From the NCBI RefSeq assembly GCF_003287275.1, contig NZ_QEVW01000015.1, positions 62,001 through 126,000 of the forward strand: 64,000 nucleotides of DNA, given 5' to 3'. The translations under genes were made by a program, and so were the position numbers. The notes below the pieces were generated by a model, which was not told where the DNA came from, did not search any database, and worked only from the letters and a program-made list of their open reading frames with translations. Each line of letters opens with the position of its first letter. The stretch's first letter is position 1. The stretch comes from Paenibacillus taichungensis (GTDB taxonomy: Bacteria; Bacillota; Bacilli; Paenibacillales; Paenibacillaceae). Below, piece by piece: positions 9,028 through 17,608 of this stretch.

Positions 9028-9143
9028 TCTGCTTTCCCTCGCTTTAAGTGTGATTTGAACTCCTGATTAAACATGAATTATATCAGTCTACCGACCTGCT
9101 GAACAAGCAAATAAAATAGCATATATAACTGATTTTAGCTCAA

Positions 9144-9202
9144 ACCAAAAAGCCCCTGAGTGATCTCCCGTGCCTTGGGCAAGGGTGAATCATTCAGAGG
9201 CT
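9144..9202 (-). terminator. Terminator of the D,D-carboxypeptidase gene
   Basis: On the minus strand AGCCTCTGAATGAT pairs with ATCACTCAGGGGCT, with an additional CACCC/GGG stem inside, followed by a T-rich tract at 9150-9144. Confidence 0.8.
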
Positions 9203-9249
9203 GTATGAAATTGAGAGCCTAGTCCCAATCAAAAGATGAAGCACCAGGC

Positions 9250-10221
9250 TTACAGCTTGATATTAGCCTCATCAAAGTATTCTTCAAGTGTCAGTCCACT
9301 TTTCACAACATCAGGAGCCAGATCCGTGCCGACATAGCGAATATGCCATGGCTCGTACACATAACCGGTTATCGCTTCCTCACCTTTTGGATAACGAATG
9401 ATGAATCCATATTCTGCTGCATGCTCAGCCAACCACTGGCCTTCTTTCGATGTGCCAAACACCTCTTCTATGGCATTGCCTACACTTGGACTGGAAACGT
9501 CAATTGCTAGTCCGGTCTGATGTTCGCTGTGGCCTGGCACAGAGCTAACACGATCCGTGTATTCTTGACCTTTGGTTTTGACATTGTTGTTATAGATCGA
9601 AACCTGACGCTGATAAGAACGATATCCAGATACCGCACGAAGTTCAATGTCGTCCGCTTTGGCACCGGCAAACAGCTTCTCCAACGCCTCGGCAGCTTCC
9701 TTGCGCATATGGCGCTTTTCATGCGGGCCGTCGAAAGAAAACGGTACGTTAGGCTCCACCAGATCATCCGGCTCGTATCCTTCTGGCAAGCTGCGCTGTT
9801 TGTTAACGATCACGGTCATCGCTTCTGAATTGGTCACTACCGCTTGTACATCAATCGTCGTTTGCAGCGCGCTAATACTGCGTTTCTCCATCAGGGGGTC
9901 TTCTGCTGTGGCTCCATTGCCTGCGTCAGAAGAACCGTCTGCCCCAGTTGAAGCATCACCGGAACCACTATCCGTACCTTCATTGTTATTATCCGAAGAT
10001 GAGCTGTCATTCCCACCTGTGTTGTTGCCATCCTTGCCAGTATCCTCCGTCAAATGAACCGTGGTACCGTCTGACTCTTGCTGTGCGCTTCCTGCTGCGT
10101 TCAGATTCTGGTTCTCCTCTGAGCCCGAACCGTCCTGGCAAGCGGATAACAAAGCTCCGCATATCATAAGTGAGGACAGCATAACCGCAACTTGGCGCTG
10201 TCGTCCTGTACGTAATTTCAT
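9250..10221 (-). CDS. D-alanyl-D-alanine carboxypeptidase lipoprotein (VanY/M15B family)
   Basis: 323 aa from ATG 10221, which has AGGAG upstream; in-frame codons further upstream lack a site. A lipoprotein signal ends in LLSAC (lipidated Cys about residue 27), followed by a Ser/Gly/Asp/Asn-rich spacer to about residue 110. The catalytic domain carries the M15 zinc-ligand motifs SVPGHSEHQTGLAIDV and EPWHIRYVG, including the HxxxxxxD and ExxH elements. It trims terminal D-Ala from peptidoglycan stem peptides outside the membrane. No vancomycin-resistance genes are nearby, so a general wall-maturation role is more likely. TATACT at 10299-10294 may be the -10 of its promoter. Confidence 0.9.
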   Translation of the reverse strand: MKLRTGRQRQVAVMLSSLMICGALLSACQDGSGSEENQNLNAAGSAQQESDGTTVHLTEDTGKDGNNTGGNDSSSSDNNNEGTDSGSGDASTGADGSSDAGNGATAEDPLMEKRSISALQTTIDVQAVVTNSEAMTVIVNKQRSLPEGYEPDDLVEPNVPFSFDGPHEKRHMRKEAAEALEKLFAGAKADDIELRAVSGYRSYQRQVSIYNNNVKTKGQEYTDRVSSVPGHSEHQTGLAIDVSSPSVGNAIEEVFGTSKEGQWLAEHAAEYGFIIRYPKGEEAITGYVYEPWHIRYVGTDLAPDVVKSGLTLEEYFDEANIKL

Positions 10222-10330
10222 GTAAAAACTCCTATCGCATATTGTAATAATGATTGCAGTATTCGTGCATGAGGGCTTGTCTTCCCCTGCGACAGTATAC
10301 CTTAAATTGCAGCGAAGCTCCACCGGTAAA

Positions 10331-10350
10331 GACCTCCTTGAGAGGAGGTC
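10331..10350. repeat. Perfect 8-bp inverted repeat upstream of the carboxypeptidase promoter
   Basis: GACCTCCT, loop TGAG, AGGAGGTC. There is no T-run on either strand. It lies in the 319-nt gap between two minus-strand genes, about 110 nt upstream of the lipoprotein start. It is possibly an operator. Confidence 0.4.
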
Positions 10351-10498
10351 ACCCTAAAGATATGCCGGGTGTACAGCTTGTACGGTCGTTTTTTGGACTT
10401 TTAGAGCCCTATCCCAAGGTTCAACCCCATAAAAGCGAATTGGAAATGAATATATCTATTCTGGATAAAGAGGACTGCGCCGACGCACATCACAAACA

Positions 10499-10528
10499 AG
10501 CGGGGGATGATCTAAGATCTCCCCCGCT
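10499..10528 (-). terminator. Terminator of the SWIM-domain gene
   Basis: AGCGGGGGA and TCCCCCGCT (10520-10528) form a very stable stem just after the stop at 10541. The minus strand then reads TTGTTTG. Confidence 0.75.
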
Positions 10529-10540
10529 CCGAGTGGTGCG

Positions 10541-11362
10541 TCATTTGGTTGCCGGGCTGTCCTTCTTCTTCTTTTGGACAGCCTCCCACATCCGCGCAGC
10601 TACGCGCTCGCGGATCAATGCCAGCCCTGCGGTGGCAGGCACGCCTGGCAGCAGCGCCGCCAGCTCCGGCGTTGCCGGGGGCTTCCCCGGCAACGCCAGC
10701 CGTACCTTCACGGCGCCGAAGCTAGGCCCCGGCTGGTGCATGGCGCCGTCCGCGGCTGCCTCGGCGATCCACTCGCCGACGGCTGCGCCGCCTTCGCCGC
10801 CCCGCGCCTGCGGGCGGCCGGCCGTTTCGGCTGCGCGGCCGGGGCCGCTGGGATCATGGGCGAGTTCCTCCGCCCATGATCCCAGCACGCCGGCGAGCAG
10901 CGCTTCGCGCGGCAGGCCGGCGTGCGCCAGCTGCAGCAGCGGCTCGGCCGCGAAGCGCGCGGCAACGGCGCGCTCAGCGGCCGCGGCATGCGCGCATTCC
11001 GGGCGGCCGCAGGTGCACGTCGCTGCACCGCCAGCGCTCAGCGAGCCGCCAAGCGAGGCTGTGCCCTGCTCAGCCTCGCTTGGCGCATGCCGCGGCAGCA
11101 GCCCGTCAAGCTCCGCCGGGGCAGGGCCGCCGCGCAGCAGCGCGTACAGCGCCAGCGGACGCTTGCGCAGCTGTGCCAGCACGGCCTCGCGTTCAGCTTC
11201 ACTGAGCTGTGGCAGCGTGCCTGTTACTGTGAACAAGCCTTTGGCTGATTCGGTCTTGCCTGCGGCGTCTACTGCCTCTTCACTTGCATCAGACACTGCA
11301 CTTACTTCTGCTGTCCATCCACCGGGGGACATATGCAGCTCTACATTCCATTTTTCGCTCAC
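10541..11362 (-). CDS. SWIM zinc-finger protein, partner of the SNF2 helicase (YwqB-like)
   Basis: 273 aa from GTG 11362, chosen because GGAAGGGGG (11369-11377) lies six bases upstream; an in-frame ATG at 11395 lacks a site. Cys116, Cys118, Cys123 and His125 match the SWIM pattern CxC...CxH, a zinc module found in proteins that bind DNA or protein partners. It follows the SNF2-family helicase gene by about 53 nt, the same order I recall for ywqA-ywqB in Bacillus subtilis. The central part is exceptionally GC-rich and Ala/Gly/Pro-rich and contains three perfect DNA hairpins, so much of it may be disordered insertion. Function unknown. Confidence 0.75.
   Translation of the reverse strand: MSEKWNVELHMSPGGWTAEVSAVSDASEEAVDAAGKTESAKGLFTVTGTLPQLSEAEREAVLAQLRKRPLALYALLRGGPAPAELDGLLPRHAPSEAEQGTASLGGSLSAGGAATCTCGRPECAHAAAAERAVAARFAAEPLLQLAHAGLPREALLAGVLGSWAEELAHDPSGPGRAAETAGRPQARGGEGGAAVGEWIAEAAADGAMHQPGPSFGAVKVRLALPGKPPATPELAALLPGVPATAGLALIRERVAARMWEAVQKKKKDSPATK
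10668..10697. repeat. Perfect inverted repeat inside the SWIM gene (13-bp arms)
   Basis: GGCGTTGCCGGGG (10668-10680), loop GCTT, CCCCGGCAACGCC (10685-10697). Confidence 0.85.
10848..10885. repeat. Perfect inverted repeat inside the SWIM gene (15-bp arms)
   Basis: CTGGGATCATGGGCG (10848-10862), 8-nt loop, CGCCCATGATCCCAG (10871-10885). Confidence 0.85.
11049..11083. repeat. Perfect inverted repeat inside the SWIM gene (13-bp arms)
   Basis: CCAAGCGAGGCTG (11049-11061), 9-nt loop, CAGCCTCGCTTGG (11071-11083). Confidence 0.85.
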
Positions 11363-11415
11363 AACAATCCCCCTTCCTGTCACTATATTTTGCATATACT
11401 ATTTATTCTCGCAAC

Positions 11416-14400
11416 CTACAGCCATGTCTCGCCTTGAAGCGAGATCAGGCCACGCAGCTCATCGTCCGACATCTCGGTCAGCCAGTTCTCACCAGAACCG
11501 ACCACCTGCTCAGAAAGAGCCTTTTTACTCTCAATCAGCTCATCAATCCGTTCCTCCAGGGTACCCTGACAGATCAGCTTATGCACCTGTACGTTTCGAT
11601 TCTGCCCAATCCGGAATACCCGGTCTGTCGCCTGATTCTCCACCGCAGGATTCCACCACCGGTCGTAGTGAACGACATGACTGGCACGCGTCAGATTCAG
11701 GCCTACACCCCCGGCACGAAGAGAAAGGACAAACAAGGATGGGCCCTCCCCTTTTTGGAAGGTTTCCACCATATCGTCCCTTTGCGACTTCGAAACACCG
11801 CCATGCAGGAAGTACGGTTCTTCCTCATACCGCTGTGTAAGCCTGGATACGAGCAGTTCCCCCATCGCCACATACTGAGTGAAAATCAGCGCAGATTCCC
11901 CGTTGTCACGGATCGCATCCACCAATTCCAGAAGACGTTCCATTTTGCCGGATGCCTCAGCCTTACCATGTTCCTTCCGGCTGCTGTCCGCCAGCACCGG
12001 ATGATCACAGATTTGCTTCAGCTTGGTCAGTGATGACAACACAATTCCTTTACGGGCGATACCGTTTCGTCCATCCAATCCGCCCATCAGATCATCCACC
12101 ACCCGCTGATACAGAACGGTCTGCTCTGGTGTCAGGGAACAATAGGATTTCAGTTCCAGCTTCTCCGGCAGATCCTTGCGGATATCCGGATCACTTTTTA
12201 GCCTGCGCAGCATAAAGGGGGATACAAGCCGATGAAGCTCACGCAAAGAAGCCGCATTTTCTTCGGATGGACCCAGTCCGGTATAGCGCTGGCGGAATGA
12301 AGAAGCCGTACCCAGATACCCCGGATTAAGGAATTGGAAAATGGACCACAGCTCGCTTAGTCGATTCTCCACTGGCGTACCGGTCATCGCAATGCGATGC
12401 GGCGTAGACAGACGCATGACGCTTTGTGCTTGCTTTGTACGGTAATTTTTAATATATTGCGCCTCATCCAGCACAACGGTAGACCAGTGCAACGAAGCCA
12501 GATCCGGGCCATCCCGGCCAGCCAGATGATAGGTCGTCAGCACAATATCATGGGACTGTGCTTCCGCCTGGAAGGCATTGCCGTGCAACCGTTGTCCGCC
12601 ATGATGAATATATAGCGACAGATTCGGGGCAAACCGCTTCAGCTCACGCTGCCAGTTCCCAAGCAGCGAGGTAGGGCACACAATAAGTGCAGGTAGATGC
12701 GCATCATGTACGTGCGGCTGTTCACCGTTCGCAGACTCTTCTTCCATCCCCATAAACGCTTCGTGCTCACGTGCTTCCTCCGCCGCGGCTTGCTGTTCCT
12801 CATGTTTCAAGTCCAGCAAGCAGGTAATGACCTGTATCGTTTTCCCCAGTCCCATATCATCGGCAAGACATACTCCGAACCCAAGCTCACGCATGGCGGA
12901 TAACCATTGGTAGCCCCGCTCTTGATAGGGTCTCAACTCGCCATGCAGCTCTGCAGGAACCTGCCGAGGCTCAATACTGCGGAGCACCTGTCCATCGAGC
13001 AAAAAGGACAGTAGCCCCTCGGATTCCGCACCAAAGACGGAAAGCCCCTTCCATGCCGTATCTTCGCCTTCTTCCGCTGCCAGATGCAGCCATTCGGAGA
13101 GCGGCATATATTGTTCTTCTTCCTTTTTCATATAACGCAGAACCTGGCGAATCTCTTTTGTATCCACTTCAATCCATTCGCCGCGGAACATCACATAAGG
13201 TACCGTTGCTTCTGCAAGCGCAGCCAGCTCCTCCGCCGTAACAGGTTTGCCGTCCAGCATCGGTTCTGCCTTAAAGGCAACCAGCTGCTCCATACCCAGT
13301 GCAGACGGGGCCCCAACCGGTCTTTCTATTCCACGATTGAGCATTTGCAGACGTAGTCCAGCGCGGCGTTTCCCAGCACGGCTCCAGCGGGAAGGCATTA
13401 AAACGGTTACTCCCGCCTTCTGCAGACGAGGCACCGCATAGGTCAAAAATTCAAAAAAGGCTTGCTGTTCCAGCTTCATTCCTTCCGGTCGTGCATGAAG
13501 AAGCGCCGTTTCCAGCTCCGGTGCCAATTCTGACGCATGCCCCAGCGCCATCAGGAGCTGTTCTGCAACTGAAATATAACGCACTTTGCCTCGGTCCAGA
13601 TCTCGTTCCGGATGAGCCCAGATCGTGCGTGCAGGCAATCTCAGGCCAGATTCCTGCACACTGTCTGCCCAGAAGGTAATCCCCCACAATGATTCATGAT
13701 CACCTAGAGGCGGCTCCAGTCGCAGTACCAGCTTCAACTCACCTTCCGTGGGAGCCGTTTCTTCACTGCCTAGCACGGGTTTCGCTGTACCACCAGCTTC
13801 TTGCAGCGTTCCAATGAGTTCTGCCATTTCTTCCGTAGGTCCCTGCACCGTCACCGGACGGAACATCGAGATCAGACTATTCCACCACAGCTCTGCTACC
13901 GGAGAGGACCCACGCCGGAATGGCGTGCGGTAACGAGACAGCTCACTGTCCATGCTTTCCATCTCACCCGTAACAACCGCATGGATCATTCCGCTCATAA
14001 ATGAAAATAATACGGCCGCTCCCGCTTCCTCCCGTGATTCCGGTTCAGAAGATGCGTATGCTCCAGGAGCAGACAATCCGATCGGCGGCATGGATTCCGC
14101 CAACTCCCGGAATCGTTCTACATCCGCTTCCTGCAACAGACGTGGACGCCAAACACCTGTCAACGTTTCCTGTCCGGTACGACGACGTGCCCCCGTCTTG
14201 GCCGCAAACTCAGCGGACGGAGCAAATTCTCCGCGCAGCAGCAGTTCCTGTGTAAACTGTGCTGCTTTTACCCAGTAGCGAATCTCTTCTCCGCCCTGAA
14301 TTCCTGCCGCGTTCAATATACTGTCGTCCCAATGGAGCAGCAGCTTGAATGTATCTTTGGGCGAGATTGCGAGCCCTTCCAACGTCCGTCCGAGCAATTG

Positions 14401-14619
14401 ACGTCGCTTCGTACCCTTCGCTTCCGCGGCATTACGCATCGGATTGGGCCAACGAAGCTCCGCAAGACGCAGAGCGGCAGGCTGAAACAGACGACCCCCG
14501 TCGCCAAAATTCAGCTTCCGTACCACGTGGCTCCACGCATCCACACGTGGTTCCGATGTTTCACCGGAAAAACAAAAAAATACGTCACCAAGCCATACTC
14601 CATACAGCGATTGCATCAT
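11416..14619 (-). CDS. SNF2/Rad54-family DEAD/DEAH-like helicase (YwqA-like)
   Basis: 1067 aa. A long N-terminal region (about 1-560) precedes the Swi2/Snf2 ATPase core: motif I DDMGLGKTIQ near residue 590, motif II DEAQYIKN near 717, TGTPVENRLSELW soon after, and the C-terminal helicase lobe with ALIFTQYVAMGELLVSRL, RAGGVGLNLTRASHVVHYDRWWNPAVE and DRVFRIGQ. This is a double-stranded DNA translocase family. The N-terminal part resembles the SNF2_assoc-type extension of bacterial SNF2 proteins. Start ATG ATG at 14619 behind GGGAG. The SWIM-domain gene follows directly on the same strand, so the pair is probably one operon with a shared DNA-related role. Confidence 0.9.
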   Translation of the reverse strand: MMQSLYGVWLGDVFFCFSGETSEPRVDAWSHVVRKLNFGDGGRLFQPAALRLAELRWPNPMRNAAEAKGTKRRQLLGRTLEGLAISPKDTFKLLLHWDDSILNAAGIQGGEEIRYWVKAAQFTQELLLRGEFAPSAEFAAKTGARRRTGQETLTGVWRPRLLQEADVERFRELAESMPPIGLSAPGAYASSEPESREEAGAAVLFSFMSGMIHAVVTGEMESMDSELSRYRTPFRRGSSPVAELWWNSLISMFRPVTVQGPTEEMAELIGTLQEAGGTAKPVLGSEETAPTEGELKLVLRLEPPLGDHESLWGITFWADSVQESGLRLPARTIWAHPERDLDRGKVRYISVAEQLLMALGHASELAPELETALLHARPEGMKLEQQAFFEFLTYAVPRLQKAGVTVLMPSRWSRAGKRRAGLRLQMLNRGIERPVGAPSALGMEQLVAFKAEPMLDGKPVTAEELAALAEATVPYVMFRGEWIEVDTKEIRQVLRYMKKEEEQYMPLSEWLHLAAEEGEDTAWKGLSVFGAESEGLLSFLLDGQVLRSIEPRQVPAELHGELRPYQERGYQWLSAMRELGFGVCLADDMGLGKTIQVITCLLDLKHEEQQAAAEEAREHEAFMGMEEESANGEQPHVHDAHLPALIVCPTSLLGNWQRELKRFAPNLSLYIHHGGQRLHGNAFQAEAQSHDIVLTTYHLAGRDGPDLASLHWSTVVLDEAQYIKNYRTKQAQSVMRLSTPHRIAMTGTPVENRLSELWSIFQFLNPGYLGTASSFRQRYTGLGPSEENAASLRELHRLVSPFMLRRLKSDPDIRKDLPEKLELKSYCSLTPEQTVLYQRVVDDLMGGLDGRNGIARKGIVLSSLTKLKQICDHPVLADSSRKEHGKAEASGKMERLLELVDAIRDNGESALIFTQYVAMGELLVSRLTQRYEEEPYFLHGGVSKSQRDDMVETFQKGEGPSLFVLSLRAGGVGLNLTRASHVVHYDRWWNPAVENQATDRVFRIGQNRNVQVHKLICQGTLEERIDELIESKKALSEQVVGSGENWLTEMSDDELRGLISLQGETWL

Positions 14620-14813
14620 TACAGTCTCCCGTCATCCCTTCGCATTGTTACTCTCCATCATATACGAAAATGCTCGGATTTAAAAACTTTTACGGATAAA
14701 AAGTGCTACAATACTTCGAAAAACCATCTTCAAACCACTTCATACTATATTATGAATGGCTGTTAAAAGGTGAAACACACCGCGTCATTGCATTCAAGGA
14801 TAGGGTGATCACA

Positions 14814-14855
14814 ATAAAAAATGCCCCTCATCCCCACAAAGGGGTAAGGAGCATT
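14814..14855 (-). terminator. Terminator of the cheW gene
   Basis: On the minus strand AATGCTCC...CCCC pairs with GGGG...AGGGGCATT (loop in 14838-14840), then TTTTTT (14819-14814). The remaining gap up to 14619 shows no gene and should hold the SNF2 promoter, which I could not locate with confidence. Confidence 0.8.
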
Positions 14856-14905
14856 ATTATAACCAAGCGGATATGTGCTTTGTATATAACATTTCAACGT
14901 TGCGT

Positions 14906-15358
14906 TTACTGCGATTTGGTTAAATTACCGAGCAATACATCCAAATTAAGAATGCCCGCCTCATGATCGTCATTGTGTGCGATTTCCTTGAATATTCCCG
15001 TTGTGTAACGACGATATTCTTCTGTAGGCTCTTCAAACCGATCATACATCACTACGGAATCCACGGAATCGACAACGAGCGGCACATAATCGTCGTGGTA
15101 CGGCACAACAATGATACGAGTGGAAGGTGTAGCCTCCTCGTCAGGCAACCCCAGCAGGACGCGTACACTCACAACAGAGACTACTTTTCCGTACAAGGGC
15201 GTAAACCCCTTAATCTCAGGACTGCCAAAAGGAACGGTGGTTACCGGGAGCATTTTGATAATTTCATGAACTTCATCAATACGAAGCGCACAAATCTGAT
15301 TTCCGACCGAGAAATTAATGTATTGAATTTGAACTTCCTCATCCATAGATGTTTTCAT
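14906..15358 (-). CDS. cheW: CheW-like chemotaxis coupling protein
   Basis: 150 aa, one CheW domain covering nearly the whole length: QYINFSVGNQICALRIDEVHEII at 11-33, then GSPEIKGFTPLYGKVVSVVSVRVLLGL and the closing GILNLDVLL. CheW couples chemoreceptors to the CheA kinase at the inner membrane face. It is an orphan here, with no receptor, cheA or flagellar gene nearby. ATG 15358 follows GAAGGG closely; Met5 at 15346 is an alternative start. A sigma-D-like promoter upstream suggests it belongs to the motility regulon. The acidic linker EEVQ near the N-terminus is not part of the domain. Confidence 0.87.
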   Translation of the reverse strand: MKTSMDEEVQIQYINFSVGNQICALRIDEVHEIIKMLPVTTVPFGSPEIKGFTPLYGKVVSVVSVRVLLGLPDEEATPSTRIIVVPYHDDYVPLVVDSVDSVVMYDRFEEPTEEYRRYTTGIFKEIAHNDDHEAGILNLDVLLGNLTKSQ

Positions 15359-15445
15359 ACCCTTCTTGTTTTCAGTTTCAATAGAAGCTTTTTATCGTCA
15401 TCTTGATCATGAATAATTACATTTCATGTTGCATTCTCTGTGTTT

Positions 15446-15473
15446 ATATCGGTTGAAGAGAGAAAAATTTTTA
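15446..15473 (-). promoter_or_regulatory. Sigma-D (flagellar) type promoter of cheW
   Basis: On the minus strand TAAA (15473-15470), 16-nt spacer, ACCGATAT (15453-15446). The Bacillus sigma-D consensus is TAAA-N14/16-GCCGATAT, so only one base of the -10 differs. It is about 80 nt from the cheW start. Confidence 0.6.
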
Positions 15474-15524
15474 CCCATTTCTTAATATGCAGATACTATC
15501 GTCAGAAATAAAGGCAGCAGAAAA

Positions 15525-15577
15525 GATAAAAAAAGAAAAACGCAAACAGAACCCAAGTAAACTGGAGGTTTGTTTGC
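15525..15577 (-). terminator. Terminator of the peptide ABC operon
   Basis: GCAAACA (15542) pairs with TGTTTGC (15571-15577), with CC/GG pairs inside. The minus strand then continues into a long T-rich run (15540-15525). Located just after the ATPase stop at 15614. Confidence 0.75.
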
Positions 15578-15613
15578 ATTTTCTGAACGTATTTTTCAGC
15601 TCAAATGATCACT

Positions 15614-16576
15614 CTAATACAAATGACACGCCACCTGGCGTCCTGGTGAAATCTCCCGCAGCTCCGGGATAACAGAGCGGCATTCGTCCTTCACATACGG
15701 ACAACGGGTATGAAACGTGCAGCCGGATGGTGGATTTTCCGGATTGGGCACATCGCCGCTTAAGACGATCCGTTCCTTTTGCACATTCGGATCAGGAACA
15801 GGAACAGCGGACATCAATGCTTTGGTATATGGATGCAGCGCCTCGGTGAACAGCTCGGAAGTGGGCGCAAGCTCGACCACTTTGCCCAGATACATGACAG
15901 CCACACGATCACTGATGAACTTGACGACGGACAGGTCATGAGAGATGAACATATACGTCAGCCCGAATTGTTCCTGCAGATCCTGCATCAAGTTCAGCAC
16001 TTGTGCCTGAATGGACACATCCAGCGCTGACACGGGCTCGTCACACACAATGAACTTGGGATTCAAAGCGAGAGCACGGGCAATCCCGATCCGTTGCCGT
16101 TGTCCACCCGAGAACTCGTGCGGAAAGCGGTGTGCCTGATAGGGGGATAATCCAACCACCTCCATCAGCTCTTCGATTCGGCTTTTCAACTCGTTTTTTT
16201 TCAAATTATGGTGGGTGAGCAGCGGCTCCTCCAGTGTACGCTGTACTGTCCATCGAGGATCAAGTGAAGCGTATGGGTCCTGGAACACCATCTGCATATC
16301 CGTACGGAAACGGCGCAGCTCTTCTGGCGGAAGCTTCCGTACATCCTTGCCTTCGAAGAACACCTCGCCATCCGTCGGTTCAATCAGACGCAGGATGGCA
16401 CGCCCCGTGGTGGATTTTCCGCAGCCAGACTCTCCAACCACGGCGAGTGTTTCCCCACGCTCCACAGACAGCGTTACACCATCGACGGCTTTGACGGCAC
16501 CGACCTGTTTGGAAAACAGGCCCTTGCGGATAGGATAATGCTTCTTGAGGTTTCTGACTTCCAATATCGCACTCAT
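15614..16576 (-). CDS. Peptide ABC transporter ATP-binding subunit (OppF/DppF-like)
   Basis: 320 aa. Walker A GESGCGKST near residue 48, signature LSGGQ seen as FSGGQRQRIGIARAL, Walker B FIVCDEPVSALD, H-loop FISHDL, then the C-terminal oligopeptide-transporter extension with the four-Cys-type motif GCTFHTRCPYVKDEC. This is one of the two ATPases that power a nickel/peptide (PepT family) importer on the cytosolic face. Its start overlaps the stop of the upstream ATPase by four bases (ATGA), showing tight translational coupling. It is the last gene of the importer operon. Confidence 0.93.
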   Translation of the reverse strand: MSAILEVRNLKKHYPIRKGLFSKQVGAVKAVDGVTLSVERGETLAVVGESGCGKSTTGRAILRLIEPTDGEVFFEGKDVRKLPPEELRRFRTDMQMVFQDPYASLDPRWTVQRTLEEPLLTHHNLKKNELKSRIEELMEVVGLSPYQAHRFPHEFSGGQRQRIGIARALALNPKFIVCDEPVSALDVSIQAQVLNLMQDLQEQFGLTYMFISHDLSVVKFISDRVAVMYLGKVVELAPTSELFTEALHPYTKALMSAVPVPDPNVQKERIVLSGDVPNPENPPSGCTFHTRCPYVKDECRSVIPELREISPGRQVACHLY

Positions 16577-17550
16577 ATAATCCCCTCCTGTTGCAGCAGA
16601 CAGCGACAGCTATGACTTGGTGCTGTCTCCAGTAATTCGGGCTGTATCGTCTCGCATCGCGCTTCCTTAACCGGACAACGAGGAGCAAAACGACAGCCGG
16701 ATGGCATATGGGCGGGATTCGGTACCTGACCTGGAATAGATTGAAGACGATCCTGATCTCCCGCAAGCTGCGGCAGCGAAGCTAAAAGACCGCGAGTATA
16801 TGGATGCTTGGGATCGGCAAAAAGGGTTTTGACATCCGTCTCTTCCACCACTTGTCCGGCATACATCACCATGACACGATCACACATCTCAGCTACAACA
16901 CCGAGATCATGGGTGATCATCATGATTGCCATATTCTCCGTCCGCTGGAGATCACGCATCAAGTCGAGAATCTGTGCCTGGATAGTGACATCCAGTGCTG
17001 TTGTTGGTTCATCTGCGATGAGCAGCTGCGGGCTGCACACCATTGCCATGGCGATCATCACCCGCTGGCGCATGCCACCTGAGAGCTGGTGCGGGTATTG
17101 TTCTGCAATTTTGTCAGGACGGGGGATACCGACTTTGCGAAGCATATCAACAGACCGTGCCCAAGCCTCTTTTTTGCCCAGCTTCAGATGGTATCGTGCC
17201 GCTTCCGAGATTTGTTTGCCGATTTTGAATACCGGATTGAGTGAGGTCATCGGCTCCTGAAAGATCATGGCCATTCGGTTTCCCCGAATTCGGCGAATTT
17301 CTCGCCCGGACAGCTTGAGCATGTCTTTCCCCTGGAAGCGGACTTCCCCTGACGCCACGCGGCCGATCTTTTTGGGGAGCAACTGCATGATTGATAACGA
17401 TGTAATACTTTTCCCGCATCCCGATTCTCCGACAATACCCAGCGTTTCACCCTGCCGTATGGAAAGACTGATCCCGTCCACGGCACGAATTACGCCTGCA
17501 TCCGTGATGAACTCTGTCCGCAAATCCGAAACTTCGAGCAGTTCAGTCAT
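16573..17550 (-). CDS. Peptide ABC transporter ATP-binding subunit (OppD/DppD-like)
   Basis: 325 aa from ATG 17550, which has GGGAGGGG upstream; in-frame codons to 17646 are not preceded by a site. Walker A GESGCGKS near residue 42, signature LSGGMRQRVMIAMAM, Walker B LLIADEPTTALD, H-loop MITHDLGVV, and the C-terminal motif GCRFAPRCPVKEARC typical of OppD/DppD. It partners with the OppF-like ATPase, whose start it overlaps. It lies directly downstream of the M20 deacylase gene. Confidence 0.93.
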   Translation of the reverse strand: MTELLEVSDLRTEFITDAGVIRAVDGISLSIRQGETLGIVGESGCGKSITSLSIMQLLPKKIGRVASGEVRFQGKDMLKLSGREIRRIRGNRMAMIFQEPMTSLNPVFKIGKQISEAARYHLKLGKKEAWARSVDMLRKVGIPRPDKIAEQYPHQLSGGMRQRVMIAMAMVCSPQLLIADEPTTALDVTIQAQILDLMRDLQRTENMAIMMITHDLGVVAEMCDRVMVMYAGQVVEETDVKTLFADPKHPYTRGLLASLPQLAGDQDRLQSIPGQVPNPAHMPSGCRFAPRCPVKEARCETIQPELLETAPSHSCRCLLQQEGII

Positions 17551-17608
17551 GTTGTTCCCCTCCCATGCCATTACGTTCTGAACCTTTAGCTTTACTCCTT
17601 CTAAAAAA

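Noticed and set aside
10254..11840. A 528-codon open frame on the plus strand
   Set aside because: It is antisense to the SWIM and SNF2 genes in GC-rich DNA where stops are rare; no ribosome site and no protein-like composition.
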